64,000 nucleotides of DNA from Mytilus galloprovincialis (GCF_965363235.1 NC_134846.1:2051001-2115000); one strand, 5' to 3'. Shown: positions 22,216 through 34,770, counted from the stretch's first letter. Notes: a model not told the origin generated them from the sequence alone. Numbers and translations are program-made.

Positions 22216-23144
22216 GCAATCATATAATGGCTTTGCAAACATTTTCCGTCACTCCATTGCACTATTTATTCTTAAAAGTGTAACATGATAACACGCGCAA
22301 AGGGAAGGGAGTAGAATTAAATAAAACATTGATCCACAGAGTTATACAAAAGAGGACAGGTCGATTTAAGGGATTTACAATCAACGTCAGATGGAAACTA
22401 CATGTCTATTGTTTCATGGTGCACCAGGTCAATCAACACTATTTCAAATTATTAGAAATCTTACGTCAATTGAAGTTTGCACACAATATTTGTGATGCCA
22501 AATAAACAGCAAATTGACATAGCGCGGGAAATTGCAATATTGGTTATATCTGAACTAATGATTATTTGGCCAGAGTTATTGTCCTAAACCTCCCTATTCA
22601 AAAGATAGTTTGATTTTTTTTTGGCATGCTTATTGCATGGATGAGGTACGCCGAATTAACATTCAATCCGTCCATATACAAAAGAATTCTGCTCTTAACA
22701 AATATTGGACTAACAGTAGGTGCAAATGCTTGCAAACTTACTTCAGTGAATTGTCATTATTGTTCCTACTAGTTTATTATATACCAAATGTGGTTTAGCT
22801 TTGAATGAATTTCTTTTTATAATCTCTCATTTTCATATTCTAGACATAGTTTTCAGGACTTAAGTTTAGTCCTAGGATTAGAGCGCTTAATGCCTAATTT
22901 CAATTATTGTCGCTAACATATATATAATTATATATATTGAAAAGATTTATATACTACTAAGTATACGAAATGTATTTTCAGCCTATTACCACCATCACTA
23001 GTAATCCGATTGATAACATCTGTCGTACAGTTGTCACTGGTTTAGACGTACTTATATATACATAATATATGTGAGCATGTATATATGTACATGTCTGCCT
23101 GTGTGCCTAACAATGTAATTTTAACACAATATTTAAATCGTTAA

Positions 23145-23803
23145 AGGGGCACTAGCTGTCAAATTCGTGGTCACCGATTTGACTCAAATTCTCATATTTG
23201 ATTTATAATTATGTAAAACATTTATCAAAACTACCAAAAGTCTAAAATAAATAGTTTACAGAGCATGGGGTAGATAATATGTAGGTTCGTTTCGTGTGTA
23301 TTTTAGTCCAGACGCTATCTGGTTCTGTCGATTTGACCTCAGATGACCATATAAGCGATGTAAACATGAATAAAGATATGAATAGATTAAACCAACACGT
23401 GCAATTGGAGTTTTTAAGGTCGTGTTTGAGTTTATTTTATAGATTAAAAATATATGTTTCTCATTGTTTTTAACCGTATAAGAATGATTTTATATTGATC
23501 GAATCAGTAATCAAATGATTTACCGTTTCACTTTCATTGTTGACATTCTTTTTCTTTAATGCATGCGTTGTCAATCTCTAGCAAGGGGTTAAATTGAAGT
23601 TTACATGAATACGGATTTAACGAGGTCGACTTATTCACTTGCAGGTGAATGAGTAATTATCAATGTTTCTTCGCTTAATTTGACAAAATTGAACCATTTT
23701 GGCTGTTAAAAGCTAATAATTTTTTCACTATTTCACTTTCATTATTTATTGAACAAAAAACAAATCTTACTTAGTTTTTATATATCTCGTAGCTAGTGCC
23801 CCT
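23145..23803 (+). mobile_element. piggyBac-like MITE, copy 1 (659 bp, TTAA target duplication)
   Basis: The 13-bp inverted ends AGGGGCACTAGCT are flanked on both sides by TTAA (23141-23144 and 23804-23807). The interior has no ORF and is homologous, in opposite orientation, to the copy at 40170-40853. It lies about 0.4 kb upstream of the left stanniocalcin-like gene; the right arm lacks an insertion at the matching site (about 43455). The TTAA duplication is the mark of piggyBac-class transposition; the class is inferred because no transposase is present. Confidence 0.88.
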
Positions 23804-24132
23804 TTAAAAAGTTGGGACAATTTGAAAAAAAATGTTTCTAAAGGGAAATTATCTTAGATTATGATACTACCTGTAGAAAGATGTAAACATTATTGTACAA
23901 TTTTACAAGTCATGGTCATGCATCCTAGCGATTTATATCCTCTATTGGTGTTGTGACAACATTTACATAAACATGGATAAAATTGCATCAACATGAACAA
24001 TAACATGAAAAACGTTAAAAAATGCACATTTTATTTAGATGAAGTATTGTGGTCTCATGCAAATTTGTTTTTGTAACATAATTTGTATTTTGACATTTTC
24101 TTTTTTAACCGATTAAAATAAGTGCAAGTGAG

Positions 24133-24160
24133 TTATTGGTTATTAAGAACATATATAAAT
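24133..24160 (+). promoter_or_regulatory. Core promoter of the left stanniocalcin-like gene (TATA and inverted CCAAT)
   Basis: TATATAAAT at 24152 begins 88 bases before the ATG, with ATTGG at about 24134-24138 just upstream. The right-arm gene has TATATAAAT starting exactly 88 bases before its ATG, again with ATTGG upstream, although the sequence between has diverged. Conserved spacing in both copies argues for a real core promoter. Confidence 0.65.
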
Positions 24161-24239
24161 GAAAAATTTTGATTCTCCGGAAGATTATTCTCTCAATTTG
24201 AATTAAGTTAGCACTAAATACAAATCTAGCTATAGGGAT

Positions 24240-24303
24240 ATGGATCTTACTCTGTGGAAGTCCGTGTTAATTCTTGTAGTTACTCTCAAGACATTTACAA
24301 CAG
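24240..24303 (+). CDS. Stanniocalcin-like copy 1, exon 1 (signal peptide)
   Basis: Twenty-one codons plus one base: a short N-terminus with one Lys, then the hydrophobic core VLILVVTL. The ATG and the donor are conserved at the same length (64 bp) in the inverted copy at 42962-43025. Confidence 0.82.
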
Positions 24304-27300
24304 GTAAATTGTGTTTTATGTTTTGACAAAAATTTATGAAAACAACGGGACATCAATTCGCCACACACCAAAACGAAGTTCAAGATATTTGCAACTATAG
24401 ATGACTTTATAATCTAGCAATGATCAAAACCCATACCGTAAAAGACGCTTTACAAATTAAGGCTCTAAAATGTATACAAATTGAACAAGAAAATAAACTG
24501 CCTGATTTATGATTACACAAGTATAAATAATATACAGCAAACCATAAAATACCAATGAAGTACAGGGACCTGACTAAGGACAGACATATATAACTCAGTC
24601 CTAACCTGAGACAGTGATACATAATGACAACATAAGAACACTTTCTTCAAATCAAATGGAAAGGGTTGACCCCTGATCATCATAATTTTTTGGAATTTTA
24701 AATCCTCAATGCTCTTCAATTTTGTACTTGTTTGGCTTTATAAATATTTTTATATGAGCGTCACTGACGAGTTTTATGTAGACGAAACGCGCGTGTGGCA
24801 TACTAAATTATAATCCTTGTACCTTTGATAACTATCAAATCGCGCGAAGCACGAAGATCAAACAACAAAGCGACAAAGCGAAACAACACATCACAAATCT
24901 CTCGTTTACTGACAGCTAGTTGAGAACAGATCACAACTTTAAAATAAGTCAAGCTTTTCCAGTCTCAATTATATAATAATAAATCAGTACGCATCCAATA
25001 GATTGATTTAAATGACGTTGTAAGGAGACTCGAGGGTACAAAAATTTCAGCAAAAATTTCAGCATTTTTTTCCATTACAAATGTTATTTATTACTTTATT
25101 AGTTGTAACAATCAATTTGTTTTGGCTCCAGATGACTTTTAAAATGTATATGTCCTTGGAAAAGCTCCAAATTATCTCCCTTTGGTGCGAAAATGCCATT
25201 TTTGGCATTAAAATTTTAATATCGTTTTTAATCATCGGTGACCTATGTTTTTTTTATTATTATTATTTCAAATAAGCTGTACTCAAACTAAACTATTGTG
25301 AAATTTAAGCGATTTCTGTAATATAATTCTTTTTTCCATTTCGATATTACCTCTCTTATTAGTTGAACAGAAAAAAAGTACCCGAGTGTACAAAATTGTA
25401 TATAAAGTCTTTCGATAGCAGATTGTGAGCTTAGATGAACAGTGACCACATTTTTTTATTTTGTTTTTCTATTAAGTATATAACAAAGTTCATTCATAAA
25501 AAAATATAACGAAATCCTCTATTTAAAATGAGAATAGTTATACCCGCAAGTCCCCTTAAACAGAAAAGCATGTTATTGTATAATGCACAAATATCAGTTC
25601 CACCAGAATTAAAAACAATACAACACATTTGTTTTTCGCAACTTTGTTAGATTTATTTGTGTTTGTTTGGATTTGGTCACTTATGTTGTCCGTCTGTTTA
25701 TTTGGCAAAACTTTTCTGAATTTTGGTCCTCAATGCTTTTCAACTTCGTACATTTTTTGGCCTTTTAAACTTTTTTCGGATTTGATCGTCACTGATGAGT
25801 CTTTTGTAGACGAAACGCGAGTCGGCGTAAATACAAAATTTAATCCTGGTATCTGTGATGATATAAAAAAGAAGATGTGGTATGATTGCCAATGAGACAA
25901 CTATCCACAAAAGACCAAACTGACACAGACATTAACAACTATAAGTCACCGTAAGGCCTTCAACAGTGAGCAAAGCCTATACCGCATAGTCAGCTATAAA
26001 AGGCCCCGATAAGAGTTTATATATGTTTACAAAGTTCCGACTCATCCCAATTATTGTCACATTCACTTATCATGTCTGTTGGGTTACTCCCGCAATTGTG
26101 TCGATAAGTGGGAACTAAACTTTAATCCAGAACGATACAAATGGGAGATTAAACTAGATAAATAACCAGGGTTAATCTATAATTTCCTTCTGAAAATTAC
26201 CCAAACCAAGTCAAGAATATGACAGTTACTTAATACTTGTTCTGTTGGTCAATAGCGGTTGATTGTCAGTTTTATGGACTTTCAACTTTTTAATTTGTCT
26301 TGGCCATGGGGTTCTGTACCCATTCGTTTTACTTCTTTAAGCTATTGATTTTGGCATTTGATTAGGTGACTATCAGTTTAGAGCTTTTTTGGATATTTGT
26401 GTAATTTAACATTTTAGACCCCACCATCCCGGTTAAGGAGGCTCGAGGGTATACAAATTTCAGAAACAATTTTTTTTTCATAACAAATTTTATTTATAAC
26501 TTTATCAGTTGTTATTTTATCATATGATACAAACATCATTCAAATAAATAAATTGGTTTTGGCATCAGATGACTTTTTAAATGTATGTATCACTGAAAAA
26601 GCTTCAAATTATCTACCTTTGGTGCAAAAATGCCATTTTTTTGCAATAAAATTGAAATACATTGTTTGAAATCATCGGTGACCTATAATTTTTATTATTA
26701 TTTTCAAATAAGCTGTACTTAAACTAAACTATTGGAAGATTTAAGCGATTTCTTTAATAAAATTCTTTTTTATTTCGATATTACCTCTTATTCTCCTATT
26801 AGTTCAACAGAAAAAAGTACTTTTACAAAAATGTATGCTTTTTTCGAAGGCAGATTGTGAGCCGTAAATGATCGGTGACACCATTTTTAAATTTTTTTTT
26901 CTATTAAGTATAAGATAAAGTTCATTTATAGAAAAATATAGTGAAATCCTATATTAAGAAAAAAATGTATTTAGACCTGCGAGCCCCATACCATTTAAAT
27001 GCTTCGAAATCGAACCACGATCATTATTTTCTTTAAGTAATATGTTGATCCTTTTGGGAAAAACAACACAGGAGAAGTTTCAGTGATATAGATACAATGG
27101 ATCTCAGGGCTCATGGTTTCTTTTTCAAGAATCAACGCTTATCCATTGTATCAATAACTTAAACTATTGTGTTTTAATGTCTTTTATAATTAACGCCTAT
27201 TCTTAATTAGAAGGTATTGTAAGTGAGTTTAAATAACTATGTAATCGTGTCAAACGATTCATTACAATAAATTGAATATCACAATTAAATGGTTAAAACA

Positions 27301-30300
27301 AAAATAAAAATAATATATTATAACACAACACGTCTGTCCTTAAAGACTTGAATAAAACATGTTTCCGAAATTTCTAACAAATAGCCAAATTTTTGGCACA
27401 TCACGATTTTCTAGCATAGGAATTTACGAATTAACAGTTGTAAAATTATGTAGTAAAACAAATGAAATCATATTATATTAATTTATAAAACAAAAGTCGA
27501 CAAATCATGAGAATGAATCAGTTTTGCTTCTAACATGTGGAATAGTCAACAATAATCCAAAAATGAACGACCAAACTTTGTTTTATTACAGAAATTATCC
27601 ACAATAACATACAAAACAAGAACAAAAACTGGAAAAGTAGAGAATAGAGACAACAAAGATAATTCAGGGATTCGAACCTAAAAATACAAGTCCGTACAAG
27701 TACCTGAAACTCATTTATTTAACTACGCAACCTTGTGGCTACCTATTCATATTATTCGTTTGCCTATTATGTATATATAAAGGTAGAAGCCCGTGTGTCT
27801 GTTGTACCGATATATATCATACATTCATTTATATATATAATTAGTTATCAAAGGTACCAGGATTATAATTTAATACGCCAGACGCGCGTTTCGTCTACAT
27901 AAGACTCATCAGTGACGCTCAGATCAAAACAGTTAAAATGCCAAACAAATACAAAGTTGAAGAGCATTGAGGACCCACAAATTCCTAAAAGTTGTGCCAA
28001 ATACGGCTAAGGTAATCTACTCCTGGGCGTAAGAAAATCCTTAGTTTTTCGAAAAATTAAAAGTTTTGTAAACAGAAAATTTATAGAAATGACCATATAA
28101 TTGATATTCATGTCAACACCGAAGTGCTGACTACTGGGCTGGTGATACCCTCGGGGACGAAACGTCCACCAGCAGTGGCATCGACCCAGTGGTGTAAATA
28201 GTTATCAAAGGTACCAGGATTATAATTTAATACGCCAGACGCGCGTTTCGTCTACATAAGACTCATCAGTGACGCTCAGATCAAAACAGTTAAAATGCCA
28301 AACAAATACAAAGTTGAAGAGCATTGAGGACCCACAAATTCCTAAAAGTTGTGCCAAATACGGCTAAGGTAATCTACTCCTGGGCGTAAGAAAATCCTTA
28401 GTTTTTCGAAAAATTAAAAGTTTTGTAAACAGAAAATTTATAGAAATGACCATATAATTGATATTCATGTCAACACCGAAGTGCTGACTACTGGGCTGGT
28501 GATACCCTCGGGGACGAAACGTCCACCAGCAGTGGCATCGACCCAGTGGTGTAAATAGTTATCAAAGGTACCAGGATTATAATTTAATACGCCAGACGCG
28601 CGTTTCGACTACATAAGACTCATCAGTGACGCTCAGATCAAAACAGTTAAAATGCCAAACAAATACAAAGTTGAAGAGCATTGAGGACCCAAAAATTCCT
28701 AAAAGTTGTGCCAAATACGGCTAAGGTAATCTACTCCTGGGCGTAAGAAAATCCTTAGTTTTTCGAAAAATTAAAAGTTTTGTAAACAGAAAATTTATAG
28801 AAATGACCATATAATTGATATTCATGTCAACACCGAAGTGCTGACTACTGGGCTGGTGATACCCTCGGGGACGAAACGTCCACCAGCAGTGGCATCGACC
28901 CAGTGGTGTAAATAGTTATCAAAGGTACCAGGATTATAATTTAATACGCCAGACGCGCGTTTCGTCTACATAAGACTCATCAGTGACGCTCAGATCAAAA
29001 CAGTTAAAATGCCAAACAAATACAAAGTTGAAGAGCATTGAGGACCCACAAATTCCTAAAAGTTGTGCCAAATACGGCTAAGGTAATCTACTCCTGGGCG
29101 TAAGAAAATCCTTAGTTTTTCGAAAAATTAAAAGTTTTGTAAACAGAAAATTTATAGAAATGACCATATAATTGATATTCATGTCAACACCGAAGTGCTG
29201 ACTACTGGGCTGGTGATACCCTCGGGGACGAAACGTCCACCAGCAGTGGCATCGACCCAGTGGTGTAAATAGTTATCAAAGGTACCAGGATTATAATTTA
29301 ATACGCCAGACTTAGACATTTAAATCGTAACCGATTGTTAGCCCAGATGTTTCGTCGATATGTTGATGTCAGTAACACGTATCAGAATTCATGGACGGGT
29401 TCGAATCCCATTCAAAGCATATAGAAATCGCAAAAATTAAAGGTCAGTTTTCAAAACAATTCCATTAGTGAACAGAAATCAGTTAATTAGTCATTTCAAA
29501 CTTAATGAAATTAGGCACGCAAAGGAAACAAAAGAATCTAATATGTTGAGCCCATTTCAGCGACAGATTTAGGAAGCGTTGATTCTAGAAAAAGAATCCA
29601 CGGTAAATGAATAGACTGACGTCACCACAATGGCTTAATTTTAGAAACCGTTCACAAATTTAATTGGCGTCGTATTGATTTGCCTATACATAAGTCATGT
29701 GATGACCTGTAGTTGACTCCTACTACGTCATTTGGCGGAGAGAAACTGTTGTCTCGTTGCCAATCATGCTAGATCTTCTGATTTCAATAGTAGTTTTCAT
29801 TCTTAGTATTCTCGAATATTTTGTTGTCTGTAAAGACAATCTAAAATTCAATTGGTCTCATCGAAAGAATATAGATTGAAAATAAAACTTTTAAAGAAGC
29901 AACATCAATGTTAACAGTAAACAGTATCTTGTAAAAGCTGGACGAAAGATACCAGAGGGAGAGTAGAAAATAAACTGACAACGCCATGGGTAAAAATAAA
30001 AAGACAAACAGACAGATAATAGTATAAAAGACACAACATAGAAAACTAAAGACTCAGCAACACGAACCCCACCAAAAACTGGGGGTGATCTCAAGTGCTC
30101 CGACAGGGTAAAGCGCTTCTAAGGGATTTCTAAGACATGACTTAGCTTTGATTGTTCTTTCTTTTGATCGTTTTCCATGTGACTTTATTGTTCAGATTAC
30201 AAACATTACAAATATAGCAGTATTTTAATAATTTGATAAAACTTGAAAATTTGAATCCAATACCAATTCACTATTAGCAGATTACTAACATGATAACAAA

Positions 30301-30874
30301 CGTAACGTAGAAGAAGAAAATATACTAATTAAGGTATCATCGGTTTTTACCTATTCTACTTCAACATATTTAATATATACACACTGACGTACGCATTTCT
30401 TTTAAAAATGATAAAGAAGTTAATACATTCTTTATTTCAGCATCGGTTGATCCCAAATGTATAGCAAAAGCAAACAGTGGCGATTGTCAATTTTACCAAT
30501 GTTTTGAACAGCAGAGACAGTGTGGTAAATCTGGTTATCTTATTGGATATGGCTTCAAGTACTGTAACAGATTCAAAAGTTTTAACTCGAGTTTTACCAC
30601 AGCTGGGAACAAATGGATCAACTGTGTGAGGCCTTGTTTAACAAAAGCTCTGATAGGAAAATATAACGAATCTTTGGGGACAGGACAGAAATGTAATCAA
30701 TTGAAGACGTTCGCCTTTGACACACATGTCAAGTGTTATCTGGATTGTGAATTCTGTAAAGTCTATACATCTAACCTTTCAGCATTGCGTAAAGTTCTGA
30801 GTTTCACGGATCTTCTTTCAGTAGATGCATTGAAACAAATCATAAAGGTTGGAAAAGAATGTATTTTTAGTTAG
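24240..30874 (+). CDS. Secreted cysteine-rich protein, stanniocalcin-like, copy 1 (165 aa)
   Basis: Exon 1 is 24240-24303 and exon 2 is 30441-30874, split after the first base of codon 22 by a 6.1-kb intron (CAG/GTAAAT ... TTTCAG). Residues 1-21 (MDLTLWKSVLILVVTLKTFT and on) form a signal peptide. The mature part has 12 cysteines (28, 37, 42, 49, 63, 83, 87, 106, 120, 124, 127, 162). The framework FYQCFE, CG..GY..GYG.KYC.RF, W..CVRPCL, CY..C.FC resembles the invertebrate stanniocalcin family, secreted glycoproteins linked in vertebrates to calcium and phosphate balance. N-glycosylation sequons are at N70, N97 and N133. AATAAA at 31021 is a candidate poly(A) signal. The family call rests on remembered cysteine spacing; that it is secreted and cysteine-rich is secure. 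Confidence 0.72.
24740..24840 (+). repeat. GACGAAACGCGCGT dispersed repeat fragment
   Basis: The core GAGCGTCACTGACGAG, then GACGAAACGCGCGTGTGGC, then AATTATAATCCTTGTACC. Relatives occur at 25720-25870, 41950-42130 (inverted), 59221-59575 and, tandemly, at 27844-29310. Confidence 0.75.
25017..25559 (+). repeat. Dispersed element with imperfect inverted ends (CTCGAGGGTA family), copy 1
   Basis: The left end GTAAGGAGACTCGAGGGTAC is imperfectly inverted at the right end (TACCCGCAAGTCCCCTTA). A direct relative is at 26438-26990 and an inverted one at 41545-40985. No convincing ORF. It lies in the intron of stanniocalcin-like copy 1. Confidence 0.65.
25871..26020 (-). repeat. SINE-like dispersed repeat, partial
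   Basis: It starts (plus strand) ATGTGGTATGATTGCCAATG and runs to about TAGTCAGCTATAAAAGGCCC. It is the 3' half of the 7931-8200 family in reverse orientation. Confidence 0.75.
26438..26990 (+). repeat. Dispersed element (CTCGAGGGTA family), copy 2
   Basis: It begins TTAAGGAGGCTCGAGGGTAT and ends near CTGCGAGCCCCATACC. It is the left-arm counterpart of right-arm 41545-40985, with matching flanks (CCCGGTTAAGGAGG; TGCTTCGAA), so it predates the inverted duplication. Confidence 0.7.
27661..27740 (-). repeat. tRNA-like sequence (tRNA pseudogene or SINE head)
   Basis: On the minus strand a perfect B box GGTTCGAATCC lies about 50 bases downstream of a degenerate A-box-like TAGTTAAATAA. The stems do not form a convincing cloverleaf by eye, so a working tRNA is unlikely. 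Confidence 0.4.
27844..29310 (-). repeat. Tandem array of a 357-bp repeat, four full units
   Basis: The unit start GTTATCAAAGGTACCAGGAT occurs at 27844, 28201, 28558, 28915 and 29272: four exact 357-bp intervals plus a 38-bp fifth. Units are almost identical; unit 3 has single changes such as TCGACTAC for TCGTCTAC. Each unit is a whole copy of the element seen singly at 59221-59575. The array is found only in the left-arm intron. Confidence 0.95.
29339..29420 (+). repeat. tRNA-like A box and B box (SINE head or tRNA pseudogene)
   Basis: TAGCCCAGATG at 29339-29349 fits the pol III A-box consensus TRGYnnAnnnG, and GGTTCGAATCC at 29398-29408 is a perfect B box. The 48-bp gap is in the usual range. 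No full cloverleaf is evident. Confidence 0.5.
29930..30110 (-). repeat. Dispersed repeat (GAGATCACC family)
   Basis: Reverse-complement relative of 21940-22215. It interrupts the alignment with the right arm, which lacks this stretch in the matching place. The 67-aa minus-strand ORF here is repeat-derived. Confidence 0.6.
30441..30874 (+). CDS. Stanniocalcin-like copy 1, exon 2 (mature protein)
   Basis: The open frame starts directly after TTTATTTCAG and encodes residues 22-165 with all 12 cysteines. The length (434 bp) is identical to the inverted copy at 38824-39257, and no cysteine is lost between them. Confidence 0.85.
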
Positions 30875-31739
30875 ATTGAAACTGAAATTATTTATCCAAT
30901 TAAAATATTGAATTCTGTATTCTCTGTTGAGTGTTAAATCAACTTTCTTTCAGGAAAGAAAACACTACCACAAACACACAGCTGCAAGACAAACAACTCT
31001 ATCTATCCTTTAAAGATTGAAATAAACAATTAATTTCCCCATTGGCGACAATGGTAGCCGTTTTCGAGATACAGACTTTAGAAAGTTGATTTTTTTAACG
31101 AAACCTTGCTAGAATTAAAGAAAAGTTATTAGGACAGTATTTTTTGGTCCCAAAAATATAGGTTCGCGTTGCTTTTCTTAGCGTATTTTGTACTTATCAA
31201 ACGGGTTATGATTTTGCCATGAATTAGAATTATGTGTTAAATTTTGCCATGAAACAGAATTTATTTGATTGTTCTTGAATTAAGACGTAAAATTGTTTAT
31301 ACAGCCATATATATGTATATACACGATTTTTGGAACTGTTGTTGATATTCACTGTGGCATATTATGTTTAGACTACACTAAAGATGATTTTTTGTTATAT
31401 GTACCATTAACTCCACTGAATGTTGCCCACATTTCAATAGGCATAGCTATGACTTTAAAAATACATGGTCGAAACAATTTTAAAGGGCATGGTATTATTA
31501 TAATAGCTTGCAAGTCAATTTTCAGCTGAAACTTAATGATCGTGTCGAAAATAACCTTAGTTCTGAAATGTTCAAATGTATTTCTTATCTGACATTGTTG
31601 AGAACTAGTTTCAAATTTGCGGTCATTTTATAAAGTGGACACTATACATGCTATATGAAAATTCAAAAGTACATGGTCTGCAATTGTTTTAGCATACTCA
31701 TATCTTATTTCCATGGAGATTATTAGACCCAGTACCTTC

Positions 31740-33577
31740 GGTCATGATTTATTGACTTGAAATGTTTTGCATAGTTTCTAGTCAAGCAATGCCATTAATA
31801 TTTCAACATTTACATTTTACTTCCTATCGAAATAACACAAAATGTGCTTGATATCTCTGTGTCAACAGTTTATCCTAAAACAAAATTTATATGAAATGCT
31901 GGCGGATCTATACAAATAGTAGATATTGTTCTTGTTAAATTCCTTACCTACTTCTTTAAACAAATGATAGAATGAGACAATTGAGAGCTTATCATGCTCT
32001 ATGGTATGTTTTTTTAAAGATCATATTTCAGTAATTCTCAATGGACTAGCAAAAGTGTACTTTAGAAGGTTGCTTAACAATTCATACATGTTCACGACAA
32101 ATCCAAGAACAATATCTTCACATATACAAATGGGTTTAGCCCTTTTTACAGTGTGCCAGTTTAACCCGCCACATTTTGTATGTACATGTTATTCATTAGT
32201 CTTTCATAGTTGCTGTTTAGCGTATTGTGTTTTCATTCATTAATAAAGATCTTATTTTGTACATAAATCAGGGAATTAGTTTTCTTGTTTGAATCGTTTT
32301 ACTTTTGCATGTCATTTCAGTCCCTGTACATTTGTATAGACCTTACTGTCTGTGATTCAAGAAGTCACAGAAACAATATCCCTGTTTAAATGAACGCTCA
32401 GCTCTAAGAAATATTCAATAGACATTTAACCAACACATTATCTTCTTATCAATATAATATTAATATTTGAAATGGGTAATACATAAAAAAGTTAATAGCA
32501 TAAGCTTTTTGAAATTTATTTTTAAAAGCACCAGCTCTTTACCATGTTTACTCTTGTTTTAAAATGTCACAATTATTTCCCATTGCTTTCTCAAAGCTAA
32601 AAGTCAGTAATAAAAATTATATAACACAGCAATGATATCATGTAAACATAAATATGGTGATTTATCAAAAACTTTGTTGATATAGTGGATTGCATTCATT
32701 CTTGTTTTATACAAATTACAAACTTAATGTTTAATGAATATTGAGAAAGCAGCACAATTCTTTTAAAATTTAAATGTTATTGAAACTCATGGATGAGTTA
32801 TGGTAACTATAAAATGTTCACTATTTATTTGAAAAATTCCATCATGTTCATATTCTTGCAAACATTCTTTTTCAAAAGTAACCCTGAATATGTATGTGTT
32901 GACCCAAAATCTTATTAATTAAAGACTTAATTACAGACCTTTATAATAGAGACTAGTATTTTTCTAAATTAAAAATGTGTACACACTAATCCTAGTGTGT
33001 ACAGATAAATCCTGGCAACTAAGCTTACATCTAAAAAGGTATAATCATATAATAATCTAAAGTTATTAAACTATATGTATTGCACAACAAGTGAGAAATA
33101 TATAGTCCTGTGAAAATGAAGTAAATTCATCTCATAGTACATGGAAGTTATGATGGAACCATCAACTGTTTTATTTTCAACAGTCAACATTCTGAAAGAT
33201 GAAGGCCAAAATGTGGCCTCATCTTTCCCTTCAACTACTGTGATTGGCCGTTTCAGAATCTGAAAAATCATTGGTAATTTCATTGTTCGTACCCCAAAAT
33301 GAAAATAATTTTACATCATTTTCCATTGTTTATTACATCTTGAACCAATCACAACATTTTGGTGTACACTTTGAAAATATTACCCAGGATGCATTAGATC
33401 TGAAACGGCAAATTCCTGAAGGTATTGTGAACATTTATCATGATGGTTGTGATTTTTAAAGAAGGTACAAAGATACGGATTTATTATTGTGATAGGAAAA
33501 TCTGAATACAAATGTAAACATCAAATATCTGAATGCAAGCTCTAACTTTAGCAATACTCATCCAGCTGCATTAATTC
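31740..33577 (-). other. TAB1 3' flank, paralogous segment Q (inverted)
   Basis: The reverse complement matches 15250-17855 and the equivalent part of 36001-38115. It lacks the 701-bp MITE. By eye it is closer to segment P than to R around 33071-33283. ORFs at 33071 and 33244 lie in this non-coding homology. No gene. Confidence 0.78.
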
Positions 33578-34541
33578 ATAGTGACTTATACCCTGTAATG
33601 AAAATTACCATGTATTGCTGAAAAGACCACAATACAGTTACAACTACCAGAGGTAAAAATCCTTCTATGGGTAAAAATATTTCAGTAAGGGGTATTTGAA
33701 CTTTTCCACAAAATATGTTTGACACCACAATAACATTTCTGTTACAAATGAAAATATGAATTATGGGTGGTGGAACATAAAAAAAGTCTTGTATGTTTAT
33801 TTGATGAAGGTAAAATTATTAAATAGAATATGTAAATTGTTTTGGGATATTGGAAATCCCTTCTGACCCAACCATGTATGACATACATTTAAATAGAACC
33901 GTCCTGAAAATGATGTTTTGTTATAAAAGACAATGTAATTCTTGAAATAGCTCTACAAAAATTGTTGACGGCTTGCATGAAGAATAGTTTACAGAGTTTT
34001 GGTTTAAATTAAAGTAATTAAGGACGTAAAATCAAAAGCAATAGACAAGTATTTAAAAGAGGAAAACAAAAAAAATTAATTTGTTCATGAGAGTTGTATT
34101 GTTGTAAAAATTTGCAAGCTGGGTGTTTTTTTCTGTTATCTACTTATCTTGATAATATAATCCCAAAAATAAAACATCACCTTCCCGCAAATACTCTGCT
34201 TTTATGATCTATTATGAAAACTAAATTTTTTAAGCATTTATCATTTTTAAAGATTAATCATTTATGGCACACTTTTTAAAAAAAACTGTACATATTTTTA
34301 TATTTTCTTTTTGTGGAATATAAAAAGATTTGGTAGTCAAGGCTATCATGTATTTATTTGTTTCTATTACTTTTTGTAGTTGGAGAACATTTTACTATTT
34401 TGATGTATTTTTTTTCATTACATTCATTCAAAGTAATTTAACTAAAAGTCTGTAGTATTCCACAAGAAAGATAAGAATATGGGTCTAAATTAATCCAAAA
34501 TAACAACAGAATTTAACAGACATTTTGCAATTTTTTTGTAG

Positions 34542-34770
34542 ATGATACAAGGGCCTTGCTATGCATCACTGACCAAGAGGGCATGCTTCGGGTCATGCAG
34601 TTGTCCGTGGACCATTCGTTAGTCAATGAGGAGGAATGTAACAGGATGACATTGTTAGGTCTAGACATGGAGAAACTGAAGCAACATAGACTGATAGGAA
34701 GTTCGGACAGTACAATATGTCTAGGAGATTATCATGTGAAAGGCGGATATAAAGATATTGATCTATTGCT
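34542..34770 (+). pseudogene. Truncated TAB1 copy, exon 6
   Basis: The frame is intact, the length (229 bp) matches copy 1 and the GTATGT donor is conserved. The first base change would turn the split glycine codon into aspartate if it were spliced to an upstream exon ending in G. Confidence 0.85.

Larger units (their letters stand above)
23808..33577. repeat. Left arm of a large inverted duplication
   Basis: This arm carries a promoter, a two-exon stanniocalcin-like gene (+) and an inverted TAB1 3' flank. The same order reads in reverse at 43460-36500. Homology covers the 5' flank (23.8-24.2 kb), both exons, several intron blocks (25.0-27.05 and 29.64-30.44 kb), the 3' flank and TAB1 flank segment Q. 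The arms differ by insertions: 27066-29640 is present only here, and two elements are present only on the right. Confidence 0.88.
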
